This document shows, piece after piece, positions 34,183 through 44,288 of a stretch of 64,000 bases of DNA. Both the position numbers and the translations under genes were made by a program. The notes beneath the pieces were generated by a model. The model saw only the letters and a list, made by a program, of their open reading frames with translations. It was not told the DNA's origin and did not search any database. Source of the DNA: Collinsella aerofaciens (GTDB lineage Bacteria; Actinomycetota; Coriobacteriia; Coriobacteriales; Coriobacteriaceae); the NCBI RefSeq assembly GCF_015546965.1, contig NZ_JADMUF010000005.1:90570-154569 (forward strand), written 5' to 3'. Within the stretch, counting starts at the first letter, position 1; every line of letters begins with the position of its first letter.

Positions 34183-34866
34183 CTAGATTACGAAGAGGAT
34201 CACCGCCATGAACTGGAAGATACTGCCGGCGAGCACCCACAGGTGGAACACGCTGTGCAGGTAGCGCACGTTTTTGGCGATAAAGAACGGCACGCCCGCG
34301 GTGTAGCACACGCCGCCGACGGCGAGCAGGGCAAGTGCCACGGGGTTGAGCAGCGCCACAAGTTCGGGCAGCTTAAAGACAACGAGCCAGCCCATCAGCA
34401 GGTAGACCAGGCCGCTTACCCAGTGCGGTTGACGCTCGCGTAGGAAGCACTCGAGGGCGATGCCGATGATGGCGATGGCCCATACGGCAAAGAACAGCGC
34501 AGGGCCGCCGTCGTTTGCGAGCGTGATAAGGCAAAACGGCGTATAGCTGCCGGCTATGAGCAGGTAGATGCAGCTGTGGTCGATGATGCGAAACACGCGC
34601 TTGGCGCGAGCGGGCTGAATCGCGTGGTAGAGCGTGGAGGCCAGATATTCGAGGATGATGCTGACGCCATAGACAATTGCCGCGGCCATGTGGGCCGGGC
34701 CTCCGCCGCGCAGGGCAGCGAATACGATCAGGAGCACCAGGCCCGCGATACCCAGCAGGCAGCCGACACCATGGGTGACGGAGTTCATGATCTCCTCGCC
34801 CACCGTGTAGTGTGGAACGGCCGCGGTCTTGGGTCGCGGCTTAGAACTGTCGCTCGAATCGGACAT
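34183..34866 (-). CDS. haemolysin III family (PAQR-like) membrane protein
   Basis: Seven membrane helices. The conserved set of the family is present: NSVTHGVGCLLGIAG in helix 1, YGVSIILEYLASTLYHA with the Ser/His pair of helix 2, IIDHSCIYLLIAGSYTPF, and HSVFHLWVLAGS near the end, which give a Zn2+ site like that of adiponectin receptors. Substrate unknown; hydrolase or channel activities have been proposed for relatives. ATG 34866 follows GGAGG at long spacing. It is on the same strand as the CorC gene but 110 bp away. Confidence 0.88.
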   Translation of the reverse strand: MSDSSDSSKPRPKTAAVPHYTVGEEIMNSVTHGVGCLLGIAGLVLLIVFAALRGGGPAHMAAAIVYGVSIILEYLASTLYHAIQPARAKRVFRIIDHSCIYLLIAGSYTPFCLITLANDGGPALFFAVWAIAIIGIALECFLRERQPHWVSGLVYLLMGWLVVFKLPELVALLNPVALALLAVGGVCYTAGVPFFIAKNVRYLHSVFHLWVLAGSIFQFMAVILFVI

Positions 34867-34973
34867 GCCGGTTACATCCTCCAACGTAAAGAGTTCTCAA
34901 CACTATATCAAAGCGTCTGGGTACGCGCGAAATTTGCACCATACGTGACCCTTTGTTTACCCATTCTTTGCTT

Positions 34974-35034
34974 GTTGACGTATCAACGGCGAACGTCCAT
35001 AATGCGCTTGCATTAAATGTTGATGTATTAACAT
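34974..35034 (+). promoter_or_regulatory. promoter with two GTTGAyGTATyAAC operators
   Basis: TTGACG (34975-34980), 17 bases, CATAAT (34998-35003) forms a good promoter for the hydrolase gene. Its -35 lies inside the dyad GTTGACGTATCAAC (34974-34987), and a second copy, GTTGATGTATTAAC, lies at 35019-35032, downstream of the start site. Two matching dyads around a promoter suggest a repressor with cooperative binding. The regulator is not evident. Confidence 0.6.
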
Positions 35035-35052
35035 CTTATAGGAAAGCTTCTT

Positions 35053-36018
35053 ATGTCTCAAAACGCACGTTCCCATCGAAAGCTCAAGATAGCCGGCGTC
35101 GTTGCGCTGGTGCTCGTTGTCGCGCTGCTGGGGTTTGCCGGCAACTTTTTGTTTGACTTTGCCCTGAACCCCCAAGCGCCCTACACCATGAAGATGATGC
35201 AGGATGGTAAGGCCGACAAAAAAGGTGAGCAGCCGGATGCCGAGGAAACCGAGGCGCGGGCGTGGTTTAAAGAGAACCGCGAGAGCAGCAGCCTCACCGC
35301 AGATGACGGAACCGAGCTCGCCGCCTGGTATTTTGCTGCGTCGGAGAGCACGCACGACTACGCCGTCTGCCTGCATGGATATACCAACGAGCCCATCGGT
35401 ATGGCCCGATACGTCAAGCGATTCCACGACCGCGGCATGAACGTACTCGCACCCGCCGCCCGCGCCCACGAGCGCTCCGGCGGCGACTATATCGGCATGG
35501 GCTGGCCCGAGCGCCTCGACATCGTCGCATGGATCGAGCGAATCGTTCAGGCTGACCCCGAGGCGCGCATCCTGGTCTTTGGCGAGTCGATGGGTGCGGC
35601 AACCGCCATGAACGTCGCGGGGGAGTCTCTGCCCGCAAACGTGAAATGCATTATCGAGGACTGCGGTTATACGAGTGTTTGGGACGAGTTTTCCCTGCAG
35701 CTCAAGGATGTGTTCGGCCTGCCCAGCTTTCCCTTGCTCGATGTAGCAAACTTGGTGTGCAACGTGCGCGCGGGCTACGACTTTCATAAGGCGAGCAGTG
35801 TGGAGCAACTCAAACACGCGACGGTTCCCATGCTGTTTATCCACGGCGGCCAGGACACCTTTGTGCCGTACAGTATGCTCGACCAAAACTACGAGGCGTG
35901 CGCCAGCAAGGTCAAGCAAAAGCTCACCATCCATGGCGCCACCCACGCCAAGAGTGCGCAAGTTGACCCCGAGCTCTACTGGAACACAGTCAATAACTTC
36001 CTCGACGAGCACTTTTAG
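35053..36018 (+). CDS. membrane-anchored alpha/beta hydrolase
   Basis: One N-terminal signal anchor (11-30), then an alpha/beta-hydrolase domain facing outward. The nucleophile elbow is GESMG (177-181, Ser179), the oxyanion region LHGYTNEP (108-115), and the other triad members D268 in HGGQDTFVPYS and H298 in IHGATHAKS. The closest general class is the serine-aminopeptidase-like or 'YqkD'-type hydrolases. Substrate unknown. It is transcribed alone from a clear promoter with paired operator dyads and ends before a strong terminator. Confidence 0.85.
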   Translation: MSQNARSHRKLKIAGVVALVLVVALLGFAGNFLFDFALNPQAPYTMKMMQDGKADKKGEQPDAEETEARAWFKENRESSSLTADDGTELAAWYFAASESTHDYAVCLHGYTNEPIGMARYVKRFHDRGMNVLAPAARAHERSGGDYIGMGWPERLDIVAWIERIVQADPEARILVFGESMGAATAMNVAGESLPANVKCIIEDCGYTSVWDEFSLQLKDVFGLPSFPLLDVANLVCNVRAGYDFHKASSVEQLKHATVPMLFIHGGQDTFVPYSMLDQNYEACASKVKQKLTIHGATHAKSAQVDPELYWNTVNNFLDEHF

Positions 36019-36095
36019 GCAAAAAGCAACGTCTGGGGTTTTGTTGCCTAAAACGCCTTGTGGTCGGCGGTATTCGATTTTTCACCTCGCTTCCG

Positions 36096-36134
36096 AAAAG
36101 CCGCCCGTGAGCGCTGTGCTCACGGGCGGCTTTT
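36096..36134. terminator. bidirectional terminator
   Basis: Perfect 17-bp stem AAAAGCCGCCCGTGAGC (36096-36112) with 36118-36134 and a five-base loop; T-runs on both strands. It separates the hydrolase gene from the convergent DUF362 gene. Confidence 0.85.
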
Positions 36135-36182
36135 ACTTACGTTGCGCTGCTAAAAGAACGCGATTTGTCCAATAACCGGACG

Positions 36183-37388
36183 CTACTTGACCTCGATGAG
36201 CTCATACTCGCTCGTGCCCAGGCCAATCTTTTCGGCGTGCGCGATGCACGCGCGCCAGTCGGTGTCGGGATGCGTGATGCAGAAGGGGTCGTGTGCCTGC
36301 TCGCCCTCCAGGTGCTCGTGATTGTGCTCCATCTTAGCGGCGCTATCGGTGAGCTCGGTGTTGGGCAGCGGCTCGGATGCCATGACGGCGTCGGCGCAAG
36401 CCTGGTCGATGGCGACCGGGTCGAAGCTCGCGAACATACCGATATCGTTGACGATGGGCGTGTCGTTTTCGGGATGGCAATCGCAGTTGGGACTAATGTC
36501 CATAGCGAGCGAGATGTGGAAACTCGGGCGGCCGTCGACGACAGCCTTCGTGTACTCGGCGATCTTGTAGTTGAGCACATCGGCCGCAGCGTCATAGCCG
36601 GGCTTGATGCAGTCCTGGTTGCACGCCGCAATGCAGCGCCCACACCCCACGCAGCGATTGTGGTCGATGGCGGCCACGTGTACCGTGCGAGTACTACCGT
36701 TGGCAAGCTCGCGCTCGCGGGTGTCGTCAAACGAGACGGCGTTGTGCGCGCAGATCTTTTCGCAGGCGTGGCAGCCCACGCAGTTGGTGGTATCGACATT
36801 CGGCTTGCCGGCGGCGTGCTGCTCCATCTTGCCAGCACGGCTGCCGCCTCCCATGCCCAGGTTCTTCATGGCGCCGCCAAATCCGGCCTGCTCATGGCCC
36901 TTAAAGTGGGTGAGGCTGATCACGATGTCGGCGTCCATGAGTGCCTGGCCGATCTTGGCCTCGTGCACGTACTCACCGCCCTCGACCGGAACGAGTGCCT
37001 CATCGGTGCCCTTGAGGCCGTCGGCGATGATAATCTGACAGCCCGTGGCATACGGGGTGAAGCCGTTCTGGTAGGCGGTGTCGATGTGCTCGAGCGCGTT
37101 TTTGCGGCTACCGACATAGAGCGTGTTGCAGTCGGTGAGGAAGGGCTTACCGCCCAGCTCTTTCACGACATCCGCAACGGCGCGGGCGTAGTTGGGGCGC
37201 AAAAAGCTCAGGTTGCCCAGCTCGCCAAAGTGAATCTTGATAGCAACGAACTTGTTCTCAAAGTCGATCTGCTCAATACCGGCGCGGCGAATGAGGCGCT
37301 TGAGCTTGTCGAGCTGGCTCTCGCGAGCATGCGTGCGCAGGTTGGTGAAGTACACCTTAGCGGGTGCTGCGGGTGCAGTTACGGTCAT
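36183..37388 (-). CDS. DUF362 protein with ferredoxin domain
   Basis: The N-terminal DUF362 part (12-190) starts VYFTNLRTHARESQLDKLKR and has SLTHFKGHEQAGFGGAMKNL. Next comes a two-[4Fe-4S] ferredoxin segment, CVGCHACEKIC (about 203-213) and CVGCGRCIAAC (about 243-253). The C-terminal part has NCDCHPENDTPIVNDIGMFA. Such proteins are widespread in anaerobes and probably transfer electrons, but no reaction is known. It is monocistronic, with a start at ATG 37388 after GAGGGG. Confidence 0.85.
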   Translation of the reverse strand: MTVTAPAAPAKVYFTNLRTHARESQLDKLKRLIRRAGIEQIDFENKFVAIKIHFGELGNLSFLRPNYARAVADVVKELGGKPFLTDCNTLYVGSRKNALEHIDTAYQNGFTPYATGCQIIIADGLKGTDEALVPVEGGEYVHEAKIGQALMDADIVISLTHFKGHEQAGFGGAMKNLGMGGGSRAGKMEQHAAGKPNVDTTNCVGCHACEKICAHNAVSFDDTRERELANGSTRTVHVAAIDHNRCVGCGRCIAACNQDCIKPGYDAAADVLNYKIAEYTKAVVDGRPSFHISLAMDISPNCDCHPENDTPIVNDIGMFASFDPVAIDQACADAVMASEPLPNTELTDSAAKMEHNHEHLEGEQAHDPFCITHPDTDWRACIAHAEKIGLGTSEYELIEVK

Positions 37389-37470
37389 AGATATATCCCC
37401 TCGGTCTATATGGCGTTACAGACATAGAGGATGGTACCAGTTAAAGCAGAGTTAAAGTCAAGTATGGCAC

Positions 37471-37597
37471 CTAGTCATTGGGGACACTCTTTCGACACTC
37501 GGCAGCCGGGAACAGTCCTTGCCAGCCCGGCCGGCGAGCCGGCGAATCGGCAAAGACTGCCCCCGATGACTAGTCGTTTAAGACTGTCCCCAATGAC
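37471..37597. repeat. inverted pair of the 29-bp dispersed repeat, with an inner palindrome
   Basis: CTAGTCATTGGGGACA (37471-37486) and TGTCCCCAATGAC (37585-37597) are opposed copies of the repeat seen at 1688-1716; a partial third arm, GATGACTAGTCGTTTAAGAC, lies at 37565-37584. Between them CAGTCCTTGCC/GGCAAAGACTG forms another stem. This fills most of the 337-bp gap between the DUF362 and methyltransferase genes. Confidence 0.55.
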
Positions 37598-37725
37598 CAC
37601 TCTTGCTGGGTGCCTGCTGCTGGGTCGCCATCGCCTGCGTGAGCCTGGGCATGCAGCACGTCATCGGCATCTGGTAGGAAAGGCGTCGCGTGGGACGAAA
37701 TCCCCCGTCCCAAAATGTGGTCGGC

Positions 37726-38373
37726 CTAGGAGGGCTTGCGCGCAACCAGGTGGGCGCGGAAGCCTTTCTGCGCCTCGAGCTTGAGCAGGAGGAATCCAGC
37801 GCTCTCGGCGAGCGCACGAAGCTCGGACACCTTGCAGATCCGGACATCGCCGTGGCCTGCGAGGCGCGCCAACGGCAGCTCAAAGGTGTTCATGAGCCAT
37901 ACCACGAAGTCGCTCGACGTGTAGTCGCGGAGAATCAGGCGCCCGCCGGGGCGCAGGACTCGGGCCGCCTCGGCGAAGAACCTCTCGGGGTGCGGATAGT
38001 GATGGAAGCTGTTGGAGCAGAGCACGGCGTCGAAGCTTTGCGGCTCGAAGGGCAGGGCTTCGGCGTCCCCGACGACGAAGCGGACGTTCCCGAGCTGCTT
38101 GGCGCGTGCCGCCTCGATCATTTTGGGCGTGAGGTCGAGCCCCGTCAGGTGCTTGCCCGGGTATTCCCCGTGCAGCAGCTCCAGGACTGCTCCGGTTCCG
38201 CAGCCCACGTCGAGCACGTCCTCGAACGGCTCGAGCGCGAGCTCCTCGAGCATCTGCGGATAGTCGTCCTTGCACATCTCGTAGATTCCGGCATGGCCGG
38301 ACTCGTAGATCTTCGCCGCCTCGGTGAACTCTTTGACGGAAAGCTGCTTGAGCTCTTCTGCCGATCTGGCCAT
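37726..38373 (-). CDS. class I SAM-dependent methyltransferase
   Basis: 215 residues. Motif I is DVGCGTGAV (55-63), motif II LTGLDLTPKMIEAARAK, motif III GDAEALPFEPQSFDAVLCSN and the post-motif FHHYPHPERFFAEAARVLRP. This is the UbiE/Methyltransf_11 type that methylates small molecules. Its start ATG 38373 follows AGGAGG and lies 8 bp after the stop of the FtsX-type permease gene, so it is probably translated with the exporter and might modify the exported substrate; substrate unknown. Codon use includes more TCG/CTC than its neighbours. Confidence 0.85.
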   Translation of the reverse strand: MARSAEELKQLSVKEFTEAAKIYESGHAGIYEMCKDDYPQMLEELALEPFEDVLDVGCGTGAVLELLHGEYPGKHLTGLDLTPKMIEAARAKQLGNVRFVVGDAEALPFEPQSFDAVLCSNSFHHYPHPERFFAEAARVLRPGGRLILRDYTSSDFVVWLMNTFELPLARLAGHGDVRICKVSELRALAESAGFLLLKLEAQKGFRAHLVARKPS

Positions 38374-38381
38374 GAGCCCTC

Positions 38382-41048
38382 CTATTCCTGGACCTTGAGC
38401 GCCTCGGAGAGGCTCACGCGCTTGATGGAGCGCGTGTGCAGCAGCGCCACGACCAAGTAGGTCACAAAGCCAATGCCCACGCACGCCGCCATGGACCAAG
38501 CGGGCACGTAGATCTCGATATTGCCGTTGTAGGCGAGCAGCATCGAACGGAAGATGGCCGTGAGCGAGCCAATAATGACCGGCAGGCTCAGCACGAGCGA
38601 CGCCGCCACGCACAGCGTGATCGAGCGGATGTACAGATGCGAGATCTCGCTATCTCGATAGCCAAAGACTTTCATATAGCTAATCGAACGGGCGCTGTGG
38701 TCGATCACAGCCTTGGTCAGCAGATACATAAACAGCAGGAAGATAAATACCGCGAGGCCAACCATCATGCCGATCATTTTGCTCATCATGCCTATAAACT
38801 GGTCACCCACGGCGCGCATGTCGTCGGGCGTGGTGTCGCCGGCAAAGTAACGAGCATCGAGGTCGAGCTTCTCGTCGCTCACATAGCCGTTAAAGTAGGC
38901 GGCGTCGTTGTCGAACAGCTCGTTAAAGTCGTCGATGCTCATATAGATATTCATGTCCGACTTGGAGCCCCAGGTGGCATCCTTGCCCGTGTACTCCAGC
39001 GAATAGTCCTTGCCCTCGTACTTGTCGCCGAGCGTGACCTTCTGCCCCTCGCTCCAGCCAAACTTGTCGAGCAAGCCACCGCCAAAGACAACGCGCCCAT
39101 CGCCGACGTTGAGGTCTTTCCAATAGCGCGAATTGGGCGAGATGCCGTAGACGGAAATCGTCTCCTGCCCATTACCATCGCCGCGGTCGTATTGCAGCTG
39201 GTAAACGGCGTATTTCTCGGTCTGCGCAATCTTGTCTGCACCGTTATCGGTCGTGTTAACCGGGTGAATGTCGTCGTTGTCAGTGTCGATCTTAGAGGCC
39301 TTGTCGATCAGGTCGATAGCCTCGTCGCGGTTGCAGCCGAGGGCATCGGCAAGGTCATCGAGGCGCGCATAAAGCACATCCTTCTTGTCCTGGACGTTTG
39401 CAAGCGCATCCTGCGCCGCAGTCAGGCTCTCGGCAGACGGCGAGCTGGTCGCAGCGTCAGCCGCCGACTGGGCAGCATGGGCCGCGTCATCGAGCTCGTC
39501 ATCGGCATCCTGAGCGGCGGAAAGCAGCGCACCGTCCACCGACTGCAGGCGCTCGAGTGCCGACCACTGCTCGCGCTCCTCGGCAGTGCCCTCGAGCTCC
39601 AGCGGCGCCTTGAGCGTGTACTGGTGTTCGGCGACCAGGCTTGTCTCGAGGTTGTCCGCATAGTGCGTCATCGTGGGCAGGATCGCCAGGCCAAAGAGCA
39701 TCAGCAGCGAGGCAAACGCAATGCCCACGAAGAGCGTGGCGAAGTTGCCCAGATTGCGCAGGAAGATACGCAGGCGGAAGCGGGAAACAAAACCCATGCG
39801 CTCCGGCAGTTGCATACCACGCTTGGTGCCCGACTTGCCGCCCGCCTCGTGACGGAGGAACTGCAACGACGTCTTGCCCATCTTGCGAAGCAGACCCACC
39901 AGCGTGATGAGGATGAGCGCGGCGGCGGGAACCACGGCGCACTTTACAAAGATCTCCCAGCTCCAGTACACCTGGAAGGGCGGCAGGCTGTACGAACCGT
40001 AATAGAGGCTGCGCATGGGCTCGGTAAAGAACACAACGCCGAGCGCAGTGCCCAAAAGCGCCGCGACCACGCCCACGATAGCGGGAAGCGCAAGGTAGTG
40101 CAGCACGATCTCGCGACGACGATAGCCGCTGGCGAGCAGCGTGCCAATAATGGCGCTTTCCTCCTCGATGGTGGCGTCGGTAAGGACCACAAAGACAAAC
40201 GCCATGATCACGATGATGATGTCGAGCAGCGTCGTCCACATCATGGAGTCGCCGTCCACGTCATCGCGCGCATAGCCAATGCCCTGGTTGGAATCGGCGT
40301 CGGTCAGGTCGTCCACGCGCGCATCGGCGTCGGTCAGCGCCTCGACCATATCCTGCTCGGCATCGATGCGGTCCGCGGTGGAGAGATCGCGGTCGTTAAA
40401 GGTAAAGGAGTAGGTGTAGGCGGGTGCGCCGCCGGCGTCCTCGAGCGCGGCAAAACCGGCGTCGGTGACCTCGGCCACGCCGTAGGTGATGGTGTTGACC
40501 GTAAAGTCGGAGTTGTTGAGGAAGAGTGCCTGGCTGTCGGGCTGGGTCATGATGCCGCAGATGGTGTACGTACGACCCTCGAGCGCTACCTCGTCGCCCA
40601 CGGACAGGTCATTGTTGATGGCAAAGACGCGGTCGATAGCCACCTCGTCGTCCGCGCGGGGCTGCTTTCCCTCGCAATAGGACGCGATGTCAACTTTGGT
40701 GCGATGCGCATAGGTGCGCAGGGTGCGTTTGGTGCCGTCGTCGCCGGACGCCTTTTTGATGATGGCGTCGATGGAGAAGTTCTTGTAGAGCGTGACGCCG
40801 CCAACGTCACTGGCGGCATCCTCGGCAGCTTTGAGTTGATCGTCGGCAGCCTCGAAGGAGGTGGTCACGCGGCCGTCCTCAATCGTGTACGCATCGCGCA
40901 TGTCGTCGATAAGGCAGCCGATGGAATGCGCTGCGAGCAAAAAGCCCGAGGTGAGAGCGATGCTTCCGCACATAAGCAAAAAGATGCCCAGGTATTTACC
41001 GATATTGCGGCGCAGCTCGCGCGGGAGACGTTTTGCGAGAGGTGACAT
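38382..41048 (-). CDS. FtsX-family ABC transporter permease
   Basis: 888 residues. An N-terminal helix (17-40) precedes an extracytoplasmic domain (about 50-250), then three helices of the first FtsX core (about 260-390), a large coiled-coil-rich outer domain (about 440-720: AAQDADDELDDAAHAAQSAA), and the second FtsX core (about 740-888, with ITLCVAASLVLSLPVIIG). This duplicated layout is found in MacB-like and peptide or lipoprotein mechanotransmission systems, not in importers. The partner ATPase gene lies 8 bp upstream. Substrate unknown. Confidence 0.88.
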   Translation of the reverse strand: MSPLAKRLPRELRRNIGKYLGIFLLMCGSIALTSGFLLAAHSIGCLIDDMRDAYTIEDGRVTTSFEAADDQLKAAEDAASDVGGVTLYKNFSIDAIIKKASGDDGTKRTLRTYAHRTKVDIASYCEGKQPRADDEVAIDRVFAINNDLSVGDEVALEGRTYTICGIMTQPDSQALFLNNSDFTVNTITYGVAEVTDAGFAALEDAGGAPAYTYSFTFNDRDLSTADRIDAEQDMVEALTDADARVDDLTDADSNQGIGYARDDVDGDSMMWTTLLDIIIVIMAFVFVVLTDATIEEESAIIGTLLASGYRRREIVLHYLALPAIVGVVAALLGTALGVVFFTEPMRSLYYGSYSLPPFQVYWSWEIFVKCAVVPAAALILITLVGLLRKMGKTSLQFLRHEAGGKSGTKRGMQLPERMGFVSRFRLRIFLRNLGNFATLFVGIAFASLLMLFGLAILPTMTHYADNLETSLVAEHQYTLKAPLELEGTAEEREQWSALERLQSVDGALLSAAQDADDELDDAAHAAQSAADAATSSPSAESLTAAQDALANVQDKKDVLYARLDDLADALGCNRDEAIDLIDKASKIDTDNDDIHPVNTTDNGADKIAQTEKYAVYQLQYDRGDGNGQETISVYGISPNSRYWKDLNVGDGRVVFGGGLLDKFGWSEGQKVTLGDKYEGKDYSLEYTGKDATWGSKSDMNIYMSIDDFNELFDNDAAYFNGYVSDEKLDLDARYFAGDTTPDDMRAVGDQFIGMMSKMIGMMVGLAVFIFLLFMYLLTKAVIDHSARSISYMKVFGYRDSEISHLYIRSITLCVAASLVLSLPVIIGSLTAIFRSMLLAYNGNIEIYVPAWSMAACVGIGFVTYLVVALLHTRSIKRVSLSEALKVQE

Positions 41049-41056
41049 GGCGCCGC

Positions 41057-41770
<714 letters not shown>

Positions 41771-41785
41771 GGTATCCCCCATTGT

Positions 41786-41813
41786 TAGCCTTCTGCTACT
41801 TTAATAGGCTAAT
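41786..41813 (-). promoter_or_regulatory. operator-like dyad before the FtsX exporter operon
   Basis: TTAGCCT (41786-41792) and AGGCTAA (41807-41813) are perfect 7-bp arms 14 bases apart, 16 bp upstream of the ATPase start codon. A repressor bound there would block transcription or early elongation. The regulator is not known. Confidence 0.4.
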
Positions 41814-41863
41814 AGTAAACCTTGGCGAACTATTTTGGGGCGAGAGTGGGGATTTGTTTCAAG

Positions 41864-41891
41864 ACTAGTCGTTGGGGACGTTCTTGAATGA
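41864..41891. repeat. 29-bp dispersed palindrome, copy in minus orientation
   Basis: ACTAGTCGTTGGGGACGTTC followed by TTGAATGA matches the reverse complement of copy 1 with a few changes. It lies between the FtsX and ABC-2 exporter operons, close to the stop codon of the ABC-2 permease. Confidence 0.55.
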
Positions 41892-41899
41892 CCGGGTGG

Positions 41900-43105
41900 T
41901 TAGGCGCGGGATTTGGTGCGTGCGAGGGCGAGGCCTACGGCGGCGATGGCTGCGGCGAAGAGCACGGTGACGCCTAGGTCGCAGGCGATGTCGCCCAGTA
42001 CGGCAGACGTCAGGTCCGAGGCGAGCGCCTTGCTGATCGCGTCGTTCACCCAATACGTCGGCACAAAGTGCGCCACGGTCTGCACGGCCGAACCCATGAG
42101 CGACAGCGGCATCCATGCGCCGCCCAAAAACGTCATGAGCATGCCAAGCAGGTTGCCCACACCGTTGAGCAACTCCTCGCGCGCACCCAGGCTCGACAGC
42201 GCAAAGCCAACGGCCAGCGGCGTGCACGCCAGGGCAAACGTCGCCGCCAGCGCCAGACACACGCGGCCCACGCCGACCTCGGCAACCGCGCCGGCAAAGC
42301 CCACGACGCCCATCATGCTCGACACAAACCAGATGCAGACGGTAATCACGGCGGCGGCCGCGAACACGGCGAGCGAGCGCTGGCGCTCGGAGACCGGACC
42401 GGCATCCATGCGGCGCACGCGCTCTGGCTCATTCATGCCCGAGAATACCAGCCCCACCGACACGATGACCGACGAGATGATCGCGTACGCGCCAAAGTTG
42501 AAGTACGACTCGAGCGTGGCGGCGGCAGTCGAATCGACCTTGACCTGCTCGATCTCGACCTCCGCGCGCTTGGCGGCGGCATGCTCGGCGGCCTTGGCGA
42601 CGCTGCCGTTGGAGGCAGCGGGCTCAAGCGCCGCCGCAGTGCCCGCGAGCGAAATCCAACGCGAGGCCTCGGCAGACGAAAGCGCTGCCGCCATGGTGCC
42701 GGCACCGTAGGTCACATCGAGCTTGGACAGGGACTTCCCCGCTCGAGCGGCTGCAACGAGGTCGTCCTCGAACCCCTCCGGGATAAAGAACACGCAGTCG
42801 GCGCTACCCTTGGCGCTGTTGCTCTTGGAGAGCGCGTCTGCAAGGTCGTACGTATCGTCGCCGATGCCCGTGACCAGGTCAAAGCGCGACCCCAAGTGCT
42901 TGGTGAGTGCCCGCGAAAGGTCGCTGTTGTCGTGATCGACCACGATCACGTTGGTGTCGTAGGGCTTGTATTCGGTGAGCTGCGACGAGTTCCAGCTCAC
43001 CGACGCCGCGATGAACACGCCCATAAGCGAGATGAACACCGTATAGATGAGCAGGTAAAACGGGTGCGCAAGCGCCATGCGAAGCGCAGTCTTAAAGGTG
43101 CTCAT
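41900..43105 (-). CDS. ABC-2 type exporter permease A
   Basis: 401 residues with the YhgE/Pip-like and drrB-like layout: one N-terminal helix (16-36), a large outer domain (40-215) and five membrane helices toward the end, with LGGAWMPLSLMGSAVQTVAH typical of ABC-2. It overlaps the next permease gene by 14 bp. With permease B and the ATPase it should form a heterodimeric exporter of a drug, lipid or peptide. ATG 43105 follows AAGGAG. Confidence 0.85.
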   Translation of the reverse strand: MSTFKTALRMALAHPFYLLIYTVFISLMGVFIAASVSWNSSQLTEYKPYDTNVIVVDHDNSDLSRALTKHLGSRFDLVTGIGDDTYDLADALSKSNSAKGSADCVFFIPEGFEDDLVAAARAGKSLSKLDVTYGAGTMAAALSSAEASRWISLAGTAAALEPAASNGSVAKAAEHAAAKRAEVEIEQVKVDSTAAATLESYFNFGAYAIISSVIVSVGLVFSGMNEPERVRRMDAGPVSERQRSLAVFAAAAVITVCIWFVSSMMGVVGFAGAVAEVGVGRVCLALAATFALACTPLAVGFALSSLGAREELLNGVGNLLGMLMTFLGGAWMPLSLMGSAVQTVAHFVPTYWVNDAISKALASDLTSAVLGDIACDLGVTVLFAAAIAAVGLALARTKSRA

Positions 43106-44279
43106 AGCGGCTCCTTCCAAAGATCAGCGTGGCGGCAGCGACAAACACCAGGGCCATCAGGACAAGCGCGCCTGCGCGAACGGCAAAGGGACCCAAGTCC
43201 TCAAAGAAATACAGGCGGTTGAACATGTCGCAGATGAGCTTGACGGGGTTGAGCCAGCACTCGGCCGGGCAGGCGCGAGCGACGTCGTCGGCAAGCGCCA
43301 TCGCCGGCTCGCCGTAGAGACCGGCGAACAGGGCACACGTGGTGGCAAAGCCTGTGAGGATGCCCGACTTGGACGCCTTTCCGCCCTTAACGGGCAGCGT
43401 GCCCACAAAGAGCCCCAGGCCCGTCGCGGCAAGCGCGGAGGCAGCGCCGCCCACCAGGCAGAGCCCCTCGCGCCCGCCAAAGTCGACGCCAACAACCAGA
43501 CGCACGTAGCCAATCGCGATCGCCATCGAGGCAAAGGAAACCAGCCACGATCCGACAAAAATACCGGCCAGCGACGCCGTCTTGGAAAGGCTGCCCACGC
43601 AGCGACGCGCGCCAAGGCCCGACAGATTGGGCTGCAGATCGACGACGCTCAAGGCGGCAAACTCGGCAGACATCATCGCGACCAGGCCAAAGAGCGCGTA
43701 ATAGTAGATGACCGTGCCATCGGGTGTGGTGCGTGTCAGGCTTACGCGGCGGGTACTGCCCTCGAGCGACAGGGCGCGCGCAACCGCCTCCGGGTCGGCG
43801 AGCGTCGCCGGGTTGTCCTGGGCAATCTGGGACATGAGCTCGGCATTTTGTGTATACGAGCTTGCCACCGTCTCCAAAATGCTGCGGTCGGTGAGCACCG
43901 ACGACGCACGCGAGCTGTCGTAGCTCGACAGCAGCGTGAGCTTGGGTGCGCCCGCGTCGTCGACCGTATAGATGCCCGCGACCTCGCCGGCCTTAAGCGC
44001 ACGGTTCGCATCGGCTGCGTCGTCGCACTCGTGAATCTCGAGCAGCTGATCGTCGCTCTCCTTGGCAAGCGACGTCGCCACGTCCTTAAAGGTCGAGGCG
44101 TCCCAGGCCTCGTCCGCTATGACGGCAACCGGCACCGGGTCGACCGTGCCGTCGGAGCTCAGATTCGCAAATATAAACATGAACATCGTGGAAAGCGCGA
44201 TGGGAAAGAGAGCGCCCCAGACCCACGTGCTCGGCCGGCGCAGCAGCGTCTTGACCGTAGTGATGATGGTGTTGAACAT
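43092..44279 (-). CDS. ABC-2 type exporter permease B
   Basis: 395 residues, same layout as permease A: an N-terminal helix (15-36), an outer domain (40-190) and five or six membrane helices. The middle outer segment SLARALSLEGSTRR-type pattern is here as AVARALSLEGSTRRVSLTRT. It has the same transmembrane spacing as permease A but little identity, so the two probably diverged after duplication. It lies 9 bp after the ATPase gene. Confidence 0.85.
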   Translation of the reverse strand: MFNTIITTVKTLLRRPSTWVWGALFPIALSTMFMFIFANLSSDGTVDPVPVAVIADEAWDASTFKDVATSLAKESDDQLLEIHECDDAADANRALKAGEVAGIYTVDDAGAPKLTLLSSYDSSRASSVLTDRSILETVASSYTQNAELMSQIAQDNPATLADPEAVARALSLEGSTRRVSLTRTTPDGTVIYYYALFGLVAMMSAEFAALSVVDLQPNLSGLGARRCVGSLSKTASLAGIFVGSWLVSFASMAIAIGYVRLVVGVDFGGREGLCLVGGAASALAATGLGLFVGTLPVKGGKASKSGILTGFATTCALFAGLYGEPAMALADDVARACPAECWLNPVKLICDMFNRLYFFEDLGPFAVRAGALVLMALVFVAAATLIFGRSRYEHL

Positions 44280-44288
44280 GACTGCCCC

